Positions 48,594 through 61,774 of a stretch of 64,000 bases of DNA are shown one piece after another. The translations under genes were made by a program, and so were the position numbers. Under the pieces are notes generated by a model. It was not told the DNA's origin. It searched no databases and worked only from the letters and a program-made list of their open reading frames with translations. The stretch covers positions 6,022,501 through 6,086,500 of the forward strand of contig JAXRKN010000044.1 of the NCBI GenBank assembly GCA_038502055.1, given 5' to 3'. The stretch's first letter is position 1; each line of letters starts with the position of its first letter. The stretch is from Tanytarsus gracilentus. Taxonomy: Eukaryota; Arthropoda; Insecta; Diptera; Chironomidae.

Positions 48594-51500
48594 ATGTCGG
48601 ATCCATCTCTCGCGGCATTAGCCAACGAATTGGCGCTGGCCGTAGAAGTTACAATGAATCCACAAGCATCGCAGCAACAACGAATGGAAGCGTATGTGGC
48701 TTGCGAAAAGTTCAAGGAAATTTCACCACTTTGTGCGCAGGCAGGCTTATATTTGGTCACCAATCAATTCACGGCAATTGTCAAGCACTTTGGCCTTCAG
48801 CTCATGGAACATCAGGTCAAATTTAATTGGAACAAAATTTCACAGGAAGAGAAAATTTTCGTTAAAGACAACACAATGAAACTTTTGTCATCTAGCGTCG
48901 GACCTGTCGACGACATGTCACTTCTTCACATTAAGGATGCATTATCGAGAATTGTCGTGGAAATGATTAAGCGTGAATGGCCTCAACAGTGGCCTTCACT
49001 TCTAGCTGAACTCTCGACTGCCAGTGAAAAGGGACTTTCGCAAACGGAACTTGTACTACTCATCTTTTTGCGATTGGTCGAGGATGTCGCACTTCTACAA
49101 ACAATTGAATCTAATCAGCGACGTAAAGACATCTATCAAGCGCTCACCGTAAACATGAAGGAAATTTTTGAATTCTTTTTAAATCAACTCGAAAAGAATA
49201 TTCGCGACTATAGTGCAACGAAGAGTTCGGGAAACTTTCGAATTGTGTCTGTCGTGTTGAGCACTCTCGCTGCTTTCGTGGAATGGGTCAATATTTCTCA
49301 CATCATGGCATCGGATGGACGATTATTAAAGATACTTTGTTACTTACTCGAGTTTACTGAATTTCAACTCATCGCTGTCGAATGCCTTACTCAAATAGCC
49401 AACCGAAGGGGAGTACTAAAGGATCGTAAGCCGCTCCTTTTTCTCTTCAACGACGAACCAATGCGACATATTATCAGATCACTCGAACCAATGGCCTCAA
49501 CTCAAACGGAAAATTACCATCAATATTTGAAGAAGTTGACACAAGCAATGTTGGGGTTGTCGAGCACGGTTATTGCACTGTGCGGAAAGGAGCCGGATGT
49601 TCAGACACCACCTCGCAATTTCGTCACCTTTCTTCAAATAGTTTTGGCCTTTGTTGAGCATCCAAGCATTGCGGTGAATCAAGGCGGAATAAGTGTTTGG
49701 CTCCAGCTCGTAAAACACGATTTAATTGCAAGAGACGCCATCTTCATCAATAGCATTCGTACTATGATCGAAATTATTGGGCCAAAGACACTCAAACATC
49801 CATTTCCGAAGGTTCGACAGAGCTTTTCGCCAACCTCAATTCCCTACACACCGGAAGCATACGCTTGCATTGAGTTCGATGGTGAAGAAGAGTACATGTT
49901 CTTTGTGCATCGCTTTCGAGTCGATTTATTAGATGTTTTTCGACAAGCGACTCTAATCGCTCCACTCTACACGTTTAGCTATTGTGAGCGATGGTTGAAT
50001 CAAAGAATTGAACGTTCGCACACGGAACAGCTTTCGACGTGCAGCATAACTGATCCAATTTATCTCGAGTGGGAAGCTCTCGTGGCAATTCTCGATGGAG
50101 TCTTGAGTAGAATTCTCTTGGTAACGGAACGACCTTCAACTCTCGATGGATTAAAGCTCTTGGAGAAGTGCTTGATTGTGAAGACAGAAGATCCACTCGT
50201 CTATTCAGTGTTGCTCTCATGCATTTCATCGCTCTTTGTATTTTTGAGCATGTCCGCATCGGGAAGTGTTAATTTCAATGGAGCTCAACTGTTGCTGCAA
50301 GTTCTCAAGAAAGTTTTTGACGCTCTCATGTTTAATTTGCCAAATGAGGATCCTCGCTCAGTTCGATCGGCAGCTGTTAAAAATCTAAAGAGACATGCGG
50401 CCGCAGCCATCGTAAAAATTGCATTAAAATACCCACTTTTATTGCTCTCGACATTCGACCAAATTGATAATCACATCAAGACACTTTGTAGCACCGAATC
50501 GAGTCTATCGGGCATGGAAAAGTTGTTGTTAAAAGAAGCGCTATTGATTATAAGCAATCACTTTTGTGAATTTGAACGGCAACAAGTGTTTATCGGCGAC
50601 ATAATAAGGCCAGCCGTTCTAATGTGGCAAAATCTTTCGGGAAGTCTCAAATCAGCACCTGCATTTATAAGTTACGTTGGATTATCGTCAAAGCCTCAAA
50701 TTATCGCACAACAATTGAATGTTGATGATGACATTTTCTTTAAGAATCGCCAAGCCATGCAATTTGCTCTTATCTCAGTTCTAGGCGTAATTAAGCGCTG
50801 TCAAGCTCCCGACGATCCAGATAAAGCATATCGTGGTGGATTTATTGTGGCAACAACTGATTCCGGCAATCCAATTACTCGAAATCCTGCTGCACCTCAT
50901 GTCATTCCTCTTCTTCAATATGTTCTTGCACTTTTGCGAGTTCTAAATGAACTCTATTCGCCGTCATCAATTGCATTGGTAAATGAAGCCTATAAGAGTG
51001 CCAATGAGATGCTCGACAATGAGAAGAAGGTCATGCTGGGAGCAATTTTCGCCGTTCCCGATCCTCTCGATCCCGTTCAATTGGTAAAGTCAAAAACACC
51101 ATTAGATTATATGCAACAATTTCTCTCGAACATCTTTGACAATTGCTATCACTTCATGGGAACATCGGGCAGTGCATTAGGTCGCGATTTCTATGGTCTC
51201 GATGGACTTGCAACGGCTCTAATCAACAGCTGCTTTAGCAATCTTCAACACGTTCCCGATTTTCGTTTACGGACAATCATTCGAGTCTTTCTACGTCACT
51301 TTGTCTACTCATGCCCCGCTACTTATCATTCGAGTGTAATTGTACCAATATTTGGGCACATTGCACCACACAGTAAGTGATTAATTTTGTTTATACATTT
51401 AACGAATTAATTATTATCTTCTTTAATAAGTGGTGAATCATCTCACGACTCGATGGGAGTACATTGGATCATTGTATGAAAATGGAGCGCTCGGAGATGA

Positions 51501-52520
51501 CACAACAAACGATGCTCAAGAGGTTCTCGATGACATTTTAAATCGTAGTTTGACGAGGGAATATCTAGATGTGCTGAAAGTGGCTCTCGTTGGTGGAACG
51601 GCTAGTGAAATTCAACATGACTTAGCCGGTGGACTGGCCATGATGGATCAAGACGATCATTCAATGGACGGAACGCCTCATCACACTCGAGCTACACAAG
51701 CGGCAATGCAATCTGATATTATTAGCGAATTGGGTCGAAAATTACTCTCCGTGCAGATCACCAGTGAGGCCATTCTTGTCACTGTGTTCAAGTAAATTTA
51801 TATTTAAATTTTAAATAGTTTTAAAAATTAATTGCTTAAATTTTAGCTGCATTGCATGGAACGATAGTAATGCGTGCTTAAAAGCATGTCTCCTCGCCGG
51901 TCCCGTTATTCGTCATTTGGCCAGTGAAAATTTAATTCCTCAACACTTGGCTGCCATAATTCTTACCAGAGTGCTGCAAGGCCTCCAATTGCACGGACAA
52001 CACGATGCTAATCAGGTAAATTTTCGAGTGTTGATAACTAAGGTTTAAATAGTGTGTTAACACATTTCTATTTTAGGCGTCTCTGATTACGCTCGGCGTG
52101 CAAGTTTATGAAATCATTCGTCCACTGCATCCAGCAATAGTTATGAATATTATGCAGCAAATACCAAATTTGAATATCAACGATCTCCAAAAGTTGGACG
52201 AGAAAATTCTCCATTCAAATCCGCTCACGAATGCAACAAATCAGGGAGGAACAGCACCGGCCGTTGTAGCACCACCGACACGCTCCACCAAAATTGACAA
52301 GACTAGAAAGGATCTCTTTAAAAAGATCACATCACACTTGATTGGGCAAAATGTACTGGCCAAACTATTTCGCAATCCTCCAGTCATAACTGACCTACAT
52401 CCACTGCAATTGAATAACAATAGCAAAAGCAAGAATACAAATTTACTCGATGTTGGCAATAATGAGCCGGCCACTGGTATACAAATGCAGCAGCTCTTTC
52501 AAAGTGAGCCACCGCGATAA
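48594..52520 (+). CDS. Ranbp21: Exportin-5 (Ranbp21)
   Basis: Importin-beta family nuclear export receptor that binds RanGTP and carries structured RNAs or their protein partners out of the nucleus: pre-miRNAs in mammals; in flies also tRNA-type cargo is reported. Four exons: 48594-51372, 51431-51791, 51847-52015 and 52077-52520, totalling 3753 nt (1250 aa; human XPO5 1204). The importin-beta N-terminal block reads CEKFKEISPLCAQAGLYL then VKHFGLQLMEHQVKFNW, followed by MIKREWPQQWPSLLAEL and PVLMWQ; HEAT-type helices continue to about residue 1190. The start was set at ATG 48594 (MSDPSLAALANELAL); the upstream frame lacks an earlier ATG. The last about 60 residues are low complexity (TNQGGTAPAVVAPPTRSTK and after). 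The 3' end converges with the Rim2 gene. Confidence 0.95.
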
Positions 52521-53570
52521 AGGAACTATATTTTAATTTATTATTCTGAACTCTTGTTAAATTTAAACCTTAAAAAACGCTTGTACTAGTTATGATTTTT
52601 TGATTTTTGAAATTTCTAAGAATTCTAATTCTCCCAGTTTTGATTTTTGAATTAGCAAAATTTATCAGTTTAAGCCATTTTAAATTTAACAATTAATGAC
52701 TGACAAGTGAGTTCATTGAATTGAGAAAAAAAACACACATGGGAAAGAAAATTCGTTAAAAGCACATTCCGAATGTTGTAAAGTTGGCGAAATTTTCAAA
52801 GAATGAATTTTGATTTTGTTGAGTAATTAATAAGAACTTTATTACCGATTGATTAGAGTTGAAACAACTTATGTAATATTTAATAAAAAAAAAATGTGAA
52901 TTCAATTTGCTGAATTTGCATAACTAAGAAATAAAGAATCTTTTACAATTGAAAAATTAAAGATTTTTTTCTTATTTTTTTGCAATTAAAATTTTATTCA
53001 TAACTTCTCCATAATACAACGAAATAATATAATCCTAGCGCACTCTAGAAAAATAGTTTTTTTAAGAAAAAATGAAATGAATCACAGAAGATTTCAAGTT
53101 CTCAATTATTTTTCTTTCTTTAACTTCTTTTTTTTTCCTCAAAACTTTTGAGAACTCTTTATATTCTCATTCGATTTTTTCGTAAAATTTAAAATATTTT
53201 GAGCCATTTTTGAGCGCTTCTGCGTACATATTTTTTGCTTTAAGCGTATTCCAATTATTATCAATTTGTTTCATTAACAAAATAATCTACACAAACACTT
53301 AGACTCTACAGAAAAAAATCTGTGGCGTTTTAAAAATGTCATTGCCACATATCAACGTGCTAACGAAAGAAAAAAATAATATATACAGGGAAGAATTAAA
53401 ATGTGAAGCAAATTTCGTACGATTAGCTTTTTTAAGAATTAAAAAAGATTTAGTAAGACTCAAAAATTGTCAAAGTATTGGAATCAAAGTGACTTTTTCG
53501 TGGCACATCTCTTTTGGTGATTTTCTTAGTAACTTCTACACAAACCAGACCTCATTTCTTAAGGAGATTT
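52521..53570. other. Non-coding region between converging Exportin-5 and Rim2 genes
   Basis: About 1 kb of AT-rich 3' flank. AATAAA hexamers at 52882-52887 and 52930-52935 are candidate Exportin-5 poly(A) signals. The 98-codon plus frame starting near 53336 overlaps the end of the Rim2 last exon and has no family similarity. Confidence 0.55.
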
Positions 53571-56500
53571 CTAATGACTACTCTTGCCGTTACCATTTCG
53601 TTGGTGACTATCTAAGTAAAATGTTGCGTTAAACTTCATTGAAAGCACATAAACGACAGCTTCGTAAGTGGCCATCATGATCGCAGTATTCGGAATCTGT
53701 CGGACGAGTTGAGTCGCTAGACCTCGATATAAGCCAGCTTTGCCCTCTTCTTTCCACACTAGGAAGAGCGTTTGCCAAAAAGCGTGATATTTATTTCCAG
53801 TCTCTCTTAATCTCGTTCGAGCAACTTCGTGAGGATATGCGATGCAAGAAGCTGAAGAAAAATTAGAATTAATTAATAAAAGGGTTATAAATTTTTTAAT
53901 TCAATAAACTTACCAATTGTTTTTGAGAAAGCTCCACACGCCATGAACTCGAGGAAGTCTCTAGTGGATTTTCCTTCTTCTGGTCGTTTTTCACGAAATT
54001 CAACCTGAAAACAAAAATATTTAGGTAAATATTTCTTTATCAAAAAATAGAAAATAATTACTCACCAATTTGCGTTTCAGCGTCTCATAAATTACAAAGT
54101 GAACAACAGTCTCGGATATGCCGAAATAGCTTGCCGTAATGCCCTTATAAAAGCCCCTTAATCCACTTGTTTGGTAAATATTTCTAATACAGTCTCTAAC
54201 GGTCATCTGCTTCTCTGAATTAAAGTCAAGCTGCAATCGTGTCTTCACAAACCAAATAGGATTTGTTGAGGTCGATGATACGAAGCCCGCGCACATGGCC
54301 GACATGATATGACTATAAGGTGAGTCTATTGAAATTCTACAAAAATAAATTTTTTTGTTCCACAAAAAGTTTTAAATAAATTTTAAATTAAACTTACCCC
54401 ATGCTGCTGAGGGCTTCTTTCGTCTGACTGTATGTGCAAAAGTAAATTGCTCTCGATGGAGCAACGCCAACTAGGTTAGGACCTAAGCCTTTAAATAAGG
54501 CTCCCGTTCCCTCATTTTGTACAATGTGTCGTAGGCACTGAAGAATGCTCATTGATTTTGGCGCTGATGAAATTCCACAGTGTGAAATTGCGTATACCTA
54601 GAATGGCAAAGGAAAGACATTCAACAGATGTGTCAAGGAAAGTTTTCATTCTCTCTTCTTTCGATAAAAAAAGATAATAATTATTTTTTATATGCGCAAT
54701 TTTTCGCGACACGGTTCCAAAAGTCATAAATTTCAACAGGTGACACATTGTCATTGCAGTTGAGCAAATAAATTATGAAATAGTTATCAGTTAGAAATCT
54801 AGCTCTCACTAAAAAAAATCTTGAGTGTGAATGAAAAAGGAATTCTTATCTCGTCTCACTCGCCAAAAAAAACACGAGTGATTGCAACATTTGAGCTTAT
54901 ATTAATCTTCTTTTTTTTGAGGTCTCCTTCACAGAGGAAAAATTATCAGCTGTTTCGAAGTAATTCTTTGATAGTAAAAAAGCAAAAACCGGTTTTTAAT
55001 CTCAATTTTCTTTGCTTGATGTTTTTTTAATGGGAGACCCGAAAAAGTTTTGAATAAATTTCTTGAATGGTTGATTACATTTATAAAATTGAGTCGAATC
55101 TTTTCAGTGAGGTTTTTCCTTAGGAATGTTTTAATTGATGATCTCTGAAATGGGAAAAAATGGAAAGAAGAGAGAGAGAGAAGAAAAGTAAAGCAAGTGG
55201 CGTTCATTTATCGTGAAAATGTTGCGCTATTGTGATTATTACCTGTGGTCTAATTCGTCTTAAAATTGTTGAACTAAATTTCCGGCGCTGTTCCGGTCGT
55301 CGAAGGGCGTCATTTTGAAGTGAACTAGGAATTCCTGATAATTCTTTCGATCGGAAAGGTCTATTGGTGGGCAAAAAGGCATTCGAACTTTGCAAGCGCG
55401 TCTTAACGACCTCAAGTGGACATGTGACGACTGCTCCCGCTGTTCCGGCGACACTATAAGAGCGAAAAAAGAAAAATTCAAATTAGAAATCAAATTGAAG
55501 TGAAGAAGCCACAGTAAAAATGGCCATTATCATTCACTCCTCATGTGATGATGACTTATAAAAATATGTTCAATAAGTTAGGAGCTCGCTGATAAGTGAT
55601 GAATGAGAGAGAAAATATTGGGCACATGTGAAGCAAACAGGCACGTAGGTCGAATCGGAAATCAAGTTAATACCAGATCGATTTGTTCATGAGACACTCA
55701 GCTCATTCTTTTATGATCATTATTTCCAGTACTGTGCTTTGATAACCCCCGCAGATTGACCTCTCCGGATGGACTTCAATAAATATTTTGTTTTTTAATT
55801 CAATAGCTCAGTAACTGGTTCATCGAAGGAACTAGCCGAAGCTGGATGATGTTTTTATGACCCTTGGAAGTTTGATTATTTCGCGGATATAATTGGACGA
55901 AATATATTGAGAACTTCCAACTCATGGAAATTTAAAGAAGAAAAAAATATTCACGGTGACGCATTTAGAGCTTTATAAAGAATTTTGAACTCTCTTTTTA
56001 TTTTTCTCCTCGCATGCACATTTTCATTGTCATCGTTCTACATTTGTGCGGACTCACGCTTGCATTTTAGAAGTCAGCTGTAATCATTAAAACGAAAATA
56101 ATAACCAGTTTCGACTAATTAACAAATGCCAATCATTCGAGAATAGATTTCATTTTATAAAAGCTTTTTTTTATTAAAAAAATGAACAACGACCCGATAG
56201 GAAATTGACTATTGAAAAACCAATAAAAAATTTTAAGGCATCCTTGAAAAAAAGACACACACACAGATATCGACGATGATAATTATGCGAAATTCGCCGC
56301 GTTTCGAGTATTAATAGAAAATGTACACTTTCTTGTCACAAGATATTCACGTGCACATCGGAAAGATTCTCACTGTCTTAATCGTGTTAATTTAGTGCGT
56401 CATGCGAATGAAAAAATGCCGCACATAAAATAATATTAGGACTCGCTCTTGTCGAGGAAATTCACAGATTTTTACTGTAAAATATCGCGGAACATGCTAA

Positions 56501-57810
56501 CAAATTTTGTCAATAGGTTCAATATCCACTTCGTGCTAAGAAAGAAATTAAGAGCTTAGTTATGTGAGACAATTTGCAACTTTCTTGTGCAGAATAAATA
56601 TAAATTCAACAAACGATTGTGATATCAATTTTTATTATCATTTGACTAAAATCTTGACTTTTGTACACAATGTTAAAGTCAATTAATTAATTTTTTCGAC
56701 TACCGGCAAAAGAACATACAATACATACGCAACCTTAGCAATGCCGCGGTATTATTTTAAAGTGTGAGCAATCCACACGAGATTAAATTGCGTCGCAATA
56801 AAATTCCCTCTCGAAATTATGTATTTGTTGTGGTCGTTATGTAAAAAGTTTTTTGTAGTATTATTTTTTTTGTCTTCTCTAAATTACCGGCACATTCGTT
56901 TTCTTCGACTATTTAAATACATTGTTTAGACTGTTTTCGTTTTGCATTCATTTGCATATATATCAAAAGTATCTAAAAATAGGTTTAAATGAGTAAGATT
57001 TATAAGGAAGGCGTCCTCAATTGCAATACAGACGACGCTTTCAACGCGTCAGTGATAATTTGTTAGAATTTTTATTCATAAATGCATATTTACATCATAA
57101 AGTCATTAAACTATTTTTTTTGATGATAATTTTTAACGTTTTCGGTGATTGCATGCAAAGGCACTGTAAAGTTTGATCATGTTTGATCAATATCTCGCTT
57201 TTTTTACGTTTCAGAAATATTTTTAATTTTTGCGAGCGAGAGAAAAAGGCAATAATTTATGTAGAGAGAATAATTAGAAGGAAATTGGACCACTGCCCGA
57301 ACGAACCACCAAATTCATTTTTAAACATTCTTTTTATACTTCTCAGATGGCATCAAAATTATCGCATATAGAAGAGGTTTAGGGTATCAAAATATTATTT
57401 TTTTCTTCTTTAAGGTCATGAAATGTTCCATTCATGTATATATATTTTTAATGGCGATGCAGATCATCTTTCACACACATCAAGAATAAGAAGAAGAGAA
57501 AAAAGTTTAGTTGAGGAATTCATATATGAGAGAAACAACTGACAGAAGCTATTTTTAGAGTTTTTTTTTGCCGAGTGTGCATGCGATGTAATATTATAAA
57601 ATTAGTAAATAATGAAGCGATAAACAATAAAAGTCGATCAGTTCCGATAAAGCTCTTTTGCGTCATCGTCAATATGGACTTGATTATTACATTAAATTAA
57701 CTTCCTTGAGAGAGATGAAGATAATGCAAAAATTTATGATTTTCAAGGTCGTCATATGCCGAGACTTACCCGCCAGCGATTAAGTGAATTATAGAATCTC
57801 GCTCGGACAT
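53571..57810 (-). CDS. Rim2: Mitochondrial pyrimidine nucleotide carrier (SLC25A33/36, Rim2 type)
   Basis: Inner-membrane carrier importing pyrimidine nucleotides into mitochondria for mtDNA and RNA synthesis. Six exons: 57810-57770, 55453-55243, 54597-54398, 54336-54066, 54004-53914 and 53851-53571, totalling 1095 nt (364 aa). The N-terminus MSERDSIIHLIAGGVAGTAG matches SLC25A36. The three carrier repeats show Px[DE]xx[KR]-type signatures: PLEVVKTRLQ, PIWFVKTRLQ (with the subfamily-typical Trp) and PHEVARTRLR. Also diagnostic are FKGLGPNLVGVAPSRAIYF, FYKGITASYFGISETVVHF and RQIPNTAIMMATYEAVV. The loop after repeat 1 (FLPTNRPFRSKELSG onward) is long and basic, as in this subfamily. Intron 1 is 2.3 kb and shows nothing specific; it may carry regulatory elements. 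Phases at the junctions are 2, 0, 2, 0, 1. Confidence 0.95.
55454..57769 (-). other. First intron of the Rim2 gene
   Basis: 2.3-kb intron between the short first exon and the second exon. I find no nested gene, palindrome or recognisable copy of the dispersed families seen elsewhere in the window. Confidence 0.55.
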
Positions 57811-58622
57811 TTTCTATATGCACTCTGCACACTCTTATGTATATCGTGTCTATTTATTGTCTCTCTCTCGTTCAATTTCCCTTACGTCGTCTGTTGTTTA
57901 CTCATTAATTGCACTTTCTAACAATCCACTGCCAAGTCAAATGACAACACTTTTTTCGGTGCATAGAATTGCTGGATCTTTAACTTTTTTTCTCTTCCGA
58001 GTACAACGCAATTTTTTTTTATTTTCTTTTATATTGCGATAAACGCTTATCACACAAATTCATATTCTTTCACTCCTCTTTACTGCGCCGAGATAGGAAT
58101 TGATTGACTATCTTCAAAAAGCACTGATTTTCGACAAAATTCACTTTTTTGCATAAGAAAATATTCTCGTCAAATGTTCACAACTTTTAACTCTGAGTTT
58201 GATGCAAAATTTTCTCAAATTCGATTAAGTAAGAGCTTGTGATTCTTTAACGATTACGCGGCTTTCCACTTGCTCATTCAGAAGTCTAAATTATACTAAA
58301 ATTATTTTCTCTCTCGTTCCTTTTTGATTTTGCTTTGAAATTTGGCTGGCGAGCTTTCTTTTTTTGTCACGAGTGCATTTGAATTTAATTTGAACGTTAA
58401 AAGAAAAAAAGCAATTGAGTTGTGATCAAGTTTGAAGAAAAAATTTAAATTTCCTTAAAAACATCTGAAAAATCCATTAAATTAGTTAGATTTATCTTAA
58501 TTCACTCATGTAAAATCATAATCTATCACTATTTACTTAAATTTCACAAGAAACGACAAAAAATTGTGAAATTCATTTTAAAGCGCGAAAAATCAAAACA
58601 AATTAAAATTAAAAATTTCATC
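57811..58622. other. Head-to-head upstream region, Rim2 and Marcal1
   Basis: 812 bp between divergent start codons. It must include both promoters and 5' untranslated regions. AT-rich with pyrimidine tracts on the plus strand (TTGTCTCTCTCTCG near 57857). No specific motif can be assigned. Confidence 0.5.
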
Positions 58623-61030
58623 ATGAACATTAATGATCCGGAGATGAAGCGGCAAATTGAGGAGAAGCGTCAAGAGGCGTTAAGACGTCGAGCTAAAGTG
58701 CTTCAGCAAATGAAAAGTGGTGAATCTTCCAGCTCGACATCATCCAGCAACAGATTTTCGCCATATCCGCTTCAGAATCCATCGAAACCTCAGTCTAGTG
58801 ATATTTTGCGTAATGTAAACAACAATAGTGTTGCAAGTGCACCGAAACCACCGGTTGTCAACAATGTTCAAGCTCCAGTTAATCCTCCGAAAGCAGTTCC
58901 ACGTCCGAATCCGTGGATGCCAAAAATGCCAGCTTCCAATAAGCTGCAACGACCATCACCATATATGCAACCAAATCAGCCACGACCTCAGCAACAACCA
59001 ACACCACCGATTGTGACGCCAACTGTAAATTCAGTTCCTCAACCTGTTCGTCCATCTAATCAGCCACAAAAAAGCGTTCCTTACATCGAGCCTGCTAAGC
59101 AATCAAATCAACCATCGACTTCCACCGCAGCTGCACCAAAGAAGGAAATCAAATGTACTGTCGAGATTATAAGCGAGCAGCGATTTCAAGTTCGAACGAG
59201 TATCTATGATCAGGCTGTCATTGACGAGATGCGAAAGATTCCGTCAAAGTCTTGGAGTAAGTTGATTAAATTCTTAAATTAACAATATTTAAAATGAATT
59301 TCTTTTTAGATCCAACAAATAAAGTTTGGTCGTTCCTCTTAAGTGACTACAAGCTGCTCGTCTCATCGCTCGAGGCCAAATTTAAGTCTCTCGTCAAGAT
59401 TGAAAAGATTCCAGATTTCGTTATTCGTAACATGCTTCGTCCATCGCCTCCCCTCGATGAGTCGTGTCTCACAAATATTGAGCCTAAACTACTTGATACT
59501 CTCATGCAATTTCAAAAGGCTGCTGTCATTTTTGGAATTAGCAGAAATGGACGTGTATTGCTCTGTGATGATCCTGGCTTAGGAAAGACTCGACAAGCGC
59601 TCGGCATTGCCTCATTCTATAGAGACGATGGAGCAGTGTTGATCATTACTAATGCGAGCACACGAGAGTTTTGGAAAAATGAAATTCACAATGTGTTCAA
59701 TGTGCGCGACAAAGATGTTCGAATAATTCCGGCTTATCTCGAGGAGGCTCGCTATGTAATTTGCAGCTATAATGCTCTCGATCAGCATATCAATGAGTTG
59801 ATCAATAAGAATTTCGGCATAATAATCTTCGACGAGTCCCACAACATCAAAAATCCAAAAGCACTGCAGACGAAAAACGCTCAAAAATTGGGTAAAATTG
59901 CAAAACGAGTTATTTGTCTATCAGGAACACCAGCATTGTCGCGACCCGTTGAACTCTTTCCACAACTTGAAATCATTGACGGCACTTTTGCAACATTTAA
60001 TCAGTACGCAGTAAGATATTGCAATGGACATCAGACAAACTTTGGCTTTAACACCACCGGCAGTTCCAACATGGGAGAATTGGAGGTTTTCCTTAAGAAG
60101 AGATTCATGATTCGTCGCATCAAATCGGAAGTTTTCGAGGAGTTGCAGAACAAGCAGCGCGAATGTGTCACCCTCGAAAATCTCTCAATCACTGAAGATG
60201 AACAGGAAAATATGGAAGACTTTAAGTCACAGATGGGAACTCGCATCGATAATGCCTCAGCAAAGGATGAAGTTCTTCTTCGATGGTATAACTCGACTGC
60301 TCAACTCAAGGCTAAAGGTGTCTGCGCTTACATTGAAAATCTACTGACAAAAACTGACGAGAAAATTCTGGCATTTGGACATCATGCAGTCATGCTGAAT
60401 GCCATATCGATACACCTTGGAGATCTTAAAATTGGTCATGTTCGAATTGACGGCACGACCAGTGGACCACTACGTTCGGAACGAATTGAAACATTTCAGA
60501 GTAACCCAAATATTCGCGTTGCTGTGCTTTCAACGCTCGCTACCAATGCTGGAATTACACTAACTAGTGCCTCAATCGTTTTATTTTGCGAGCTTGAATT
60601 CAATCCAAGCACAATCATACAGGCTGAGGGCAGAGCTCACAGAATCGGTCAAAAGAATCAAGTCAAAGTTCACTTCTTGCTGGCACCTGGCACTGCCGAT
60701 GATGTCATTTGGAAGATGCTGATGAAGAAACAGGCTAACTTGGGAAAGGCGGGTCTTGTCGATAGCATCGAGTATCTCTCAAACACCATGAAAGTCAGTA
60801 AATTTAATTGCCAACCAACATCTGAAGAGAGCAGCAATGACCAAGGCGAGGAGTCGAACGATTCATCAGAAACAACCGGCACTTTCTATTCATGTGCTAG
60901 CCCACCTATTGCAATCAATCCACCAGCACCAAAGAGTCAAGTCAAAGATATCGATGAATTCGAAATGAATTCACAAGAGCTCGAAGAAATTCGTCGACTA
61001 GAAGAGGAGATAATGAATGGAACACTTTAA
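58623..61030 (+). CDS. Marcal1: SMARCAL1-type annealing helicase (Marcal1)
   Basis: SNF2-family ATP-driven enzyme that rewinds RPA-coated DNA and remodels stalled replication forks. Two exons, 58623-59256 and 59310-61030, totalling 2355 nt (784 aa). The N-terminal helix RQIEEKRQEALRRRAKVL resembles the RPA32-binding motif of SMARCAL1. A Pro/Gln-rich linker follows, then one HARP module spanning the intron (IKCTVEIISEQRFQVRT to FKSLVKIEKIPDFVI). Helicase motifs: Walker A DDPGLGKT (residues 298-305, Pro where orthologues usually have Met), DESH (386-389, Walker B), LSGTPALSRPVELF (motif III), and QAEGRAHRIGQ (649-659, motif VI). The start was taken at ATG 58623; the frame is open further upstream but without an ATG. 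The C-terminal tail is acidic. Confidence 0.95.
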
Positions 61031-61774
61031 TTTATTTTATATTTTTTTCAAAAAATTGCGCCATTTTTTTAGCCAGGGGGAAATTCTTAAAATTTACAAA
61101 AAAAATGCGCAAAATTCAACTGGAGACTGAGAAAAGAAGAAGAATAAAAAAATTTGAGATCAGAAAAATTCTAAATTTATAGTTTTTATTTAATTTACTT
61201 TAAGTTAAGCTCGTCGGCTTTAAAACATCTTTCAATCGATAATTAATGTTAAATTAAAGGTGAATATAGTGAAGGACATGAGAAAAAAGTGATTCGATAG
61301 ACTTTAATGACTCATAAATTTTTCTCAAACAATTTATTTGAAAAGTCAGCCAAAAAATTAGATAATTGTGCGTTGATAAGCGAATTTAGTGCGATAACGA
61401 GTGATAAAGTGATCAATTTGATGTGAAATTTAGCTCTAAAGACGCCAAAAGTTAGCTTGAAAATTTTTTCCATTTAAGAAAGGGGAAAAGAAAATTTATT
61501 TATAGAAAATTAAGAAGAAGATGAGAAAAAGAAATGAAAAACTAATTACGCTCAACATCTTGCGTAGAATATGTAAATTTTTCATTGAGAAAATAACTCA
61601 GAATTTTTTTCTGTAAACAAAATATCGAATTTCGCTAACATCCAGCGAGAGTTTAAGAATTGCAAAAAGAAAAGATGAAAATTATGATATTCAACATTCA
61701 ACGAGATTAACAACAACGATGACGGCTGAGCATTTTCTCACACATAATAAAAATATTTTCTTTTCTATATTCAG
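61031..61774 (+). other. Marcal1 3' flank and upstream region of the beta-PIX gene
   Basis: 744 bp between tandem plus-strand genes. The start codon of the next gene directly follows TTCTATATTCAG, a good splice acceptor, so part of this stretch is likely an intron preceded by an untranslated (or short coding) exon that I cannot place. Confidence 0.5.
61143..61148 (+). terminator. Marcal1 poly(A) signal
   Basis: AATAAA 113 bases after the Marcal1 stop codon. Confidence 0.5.

Noticed and set aside
53336..53632. 98-codon plus-strand frame downstream of Exportin-5
   Set aside because: Overlaps the minus-strand Rim2 terminal exon and shows no family features; likely chance.
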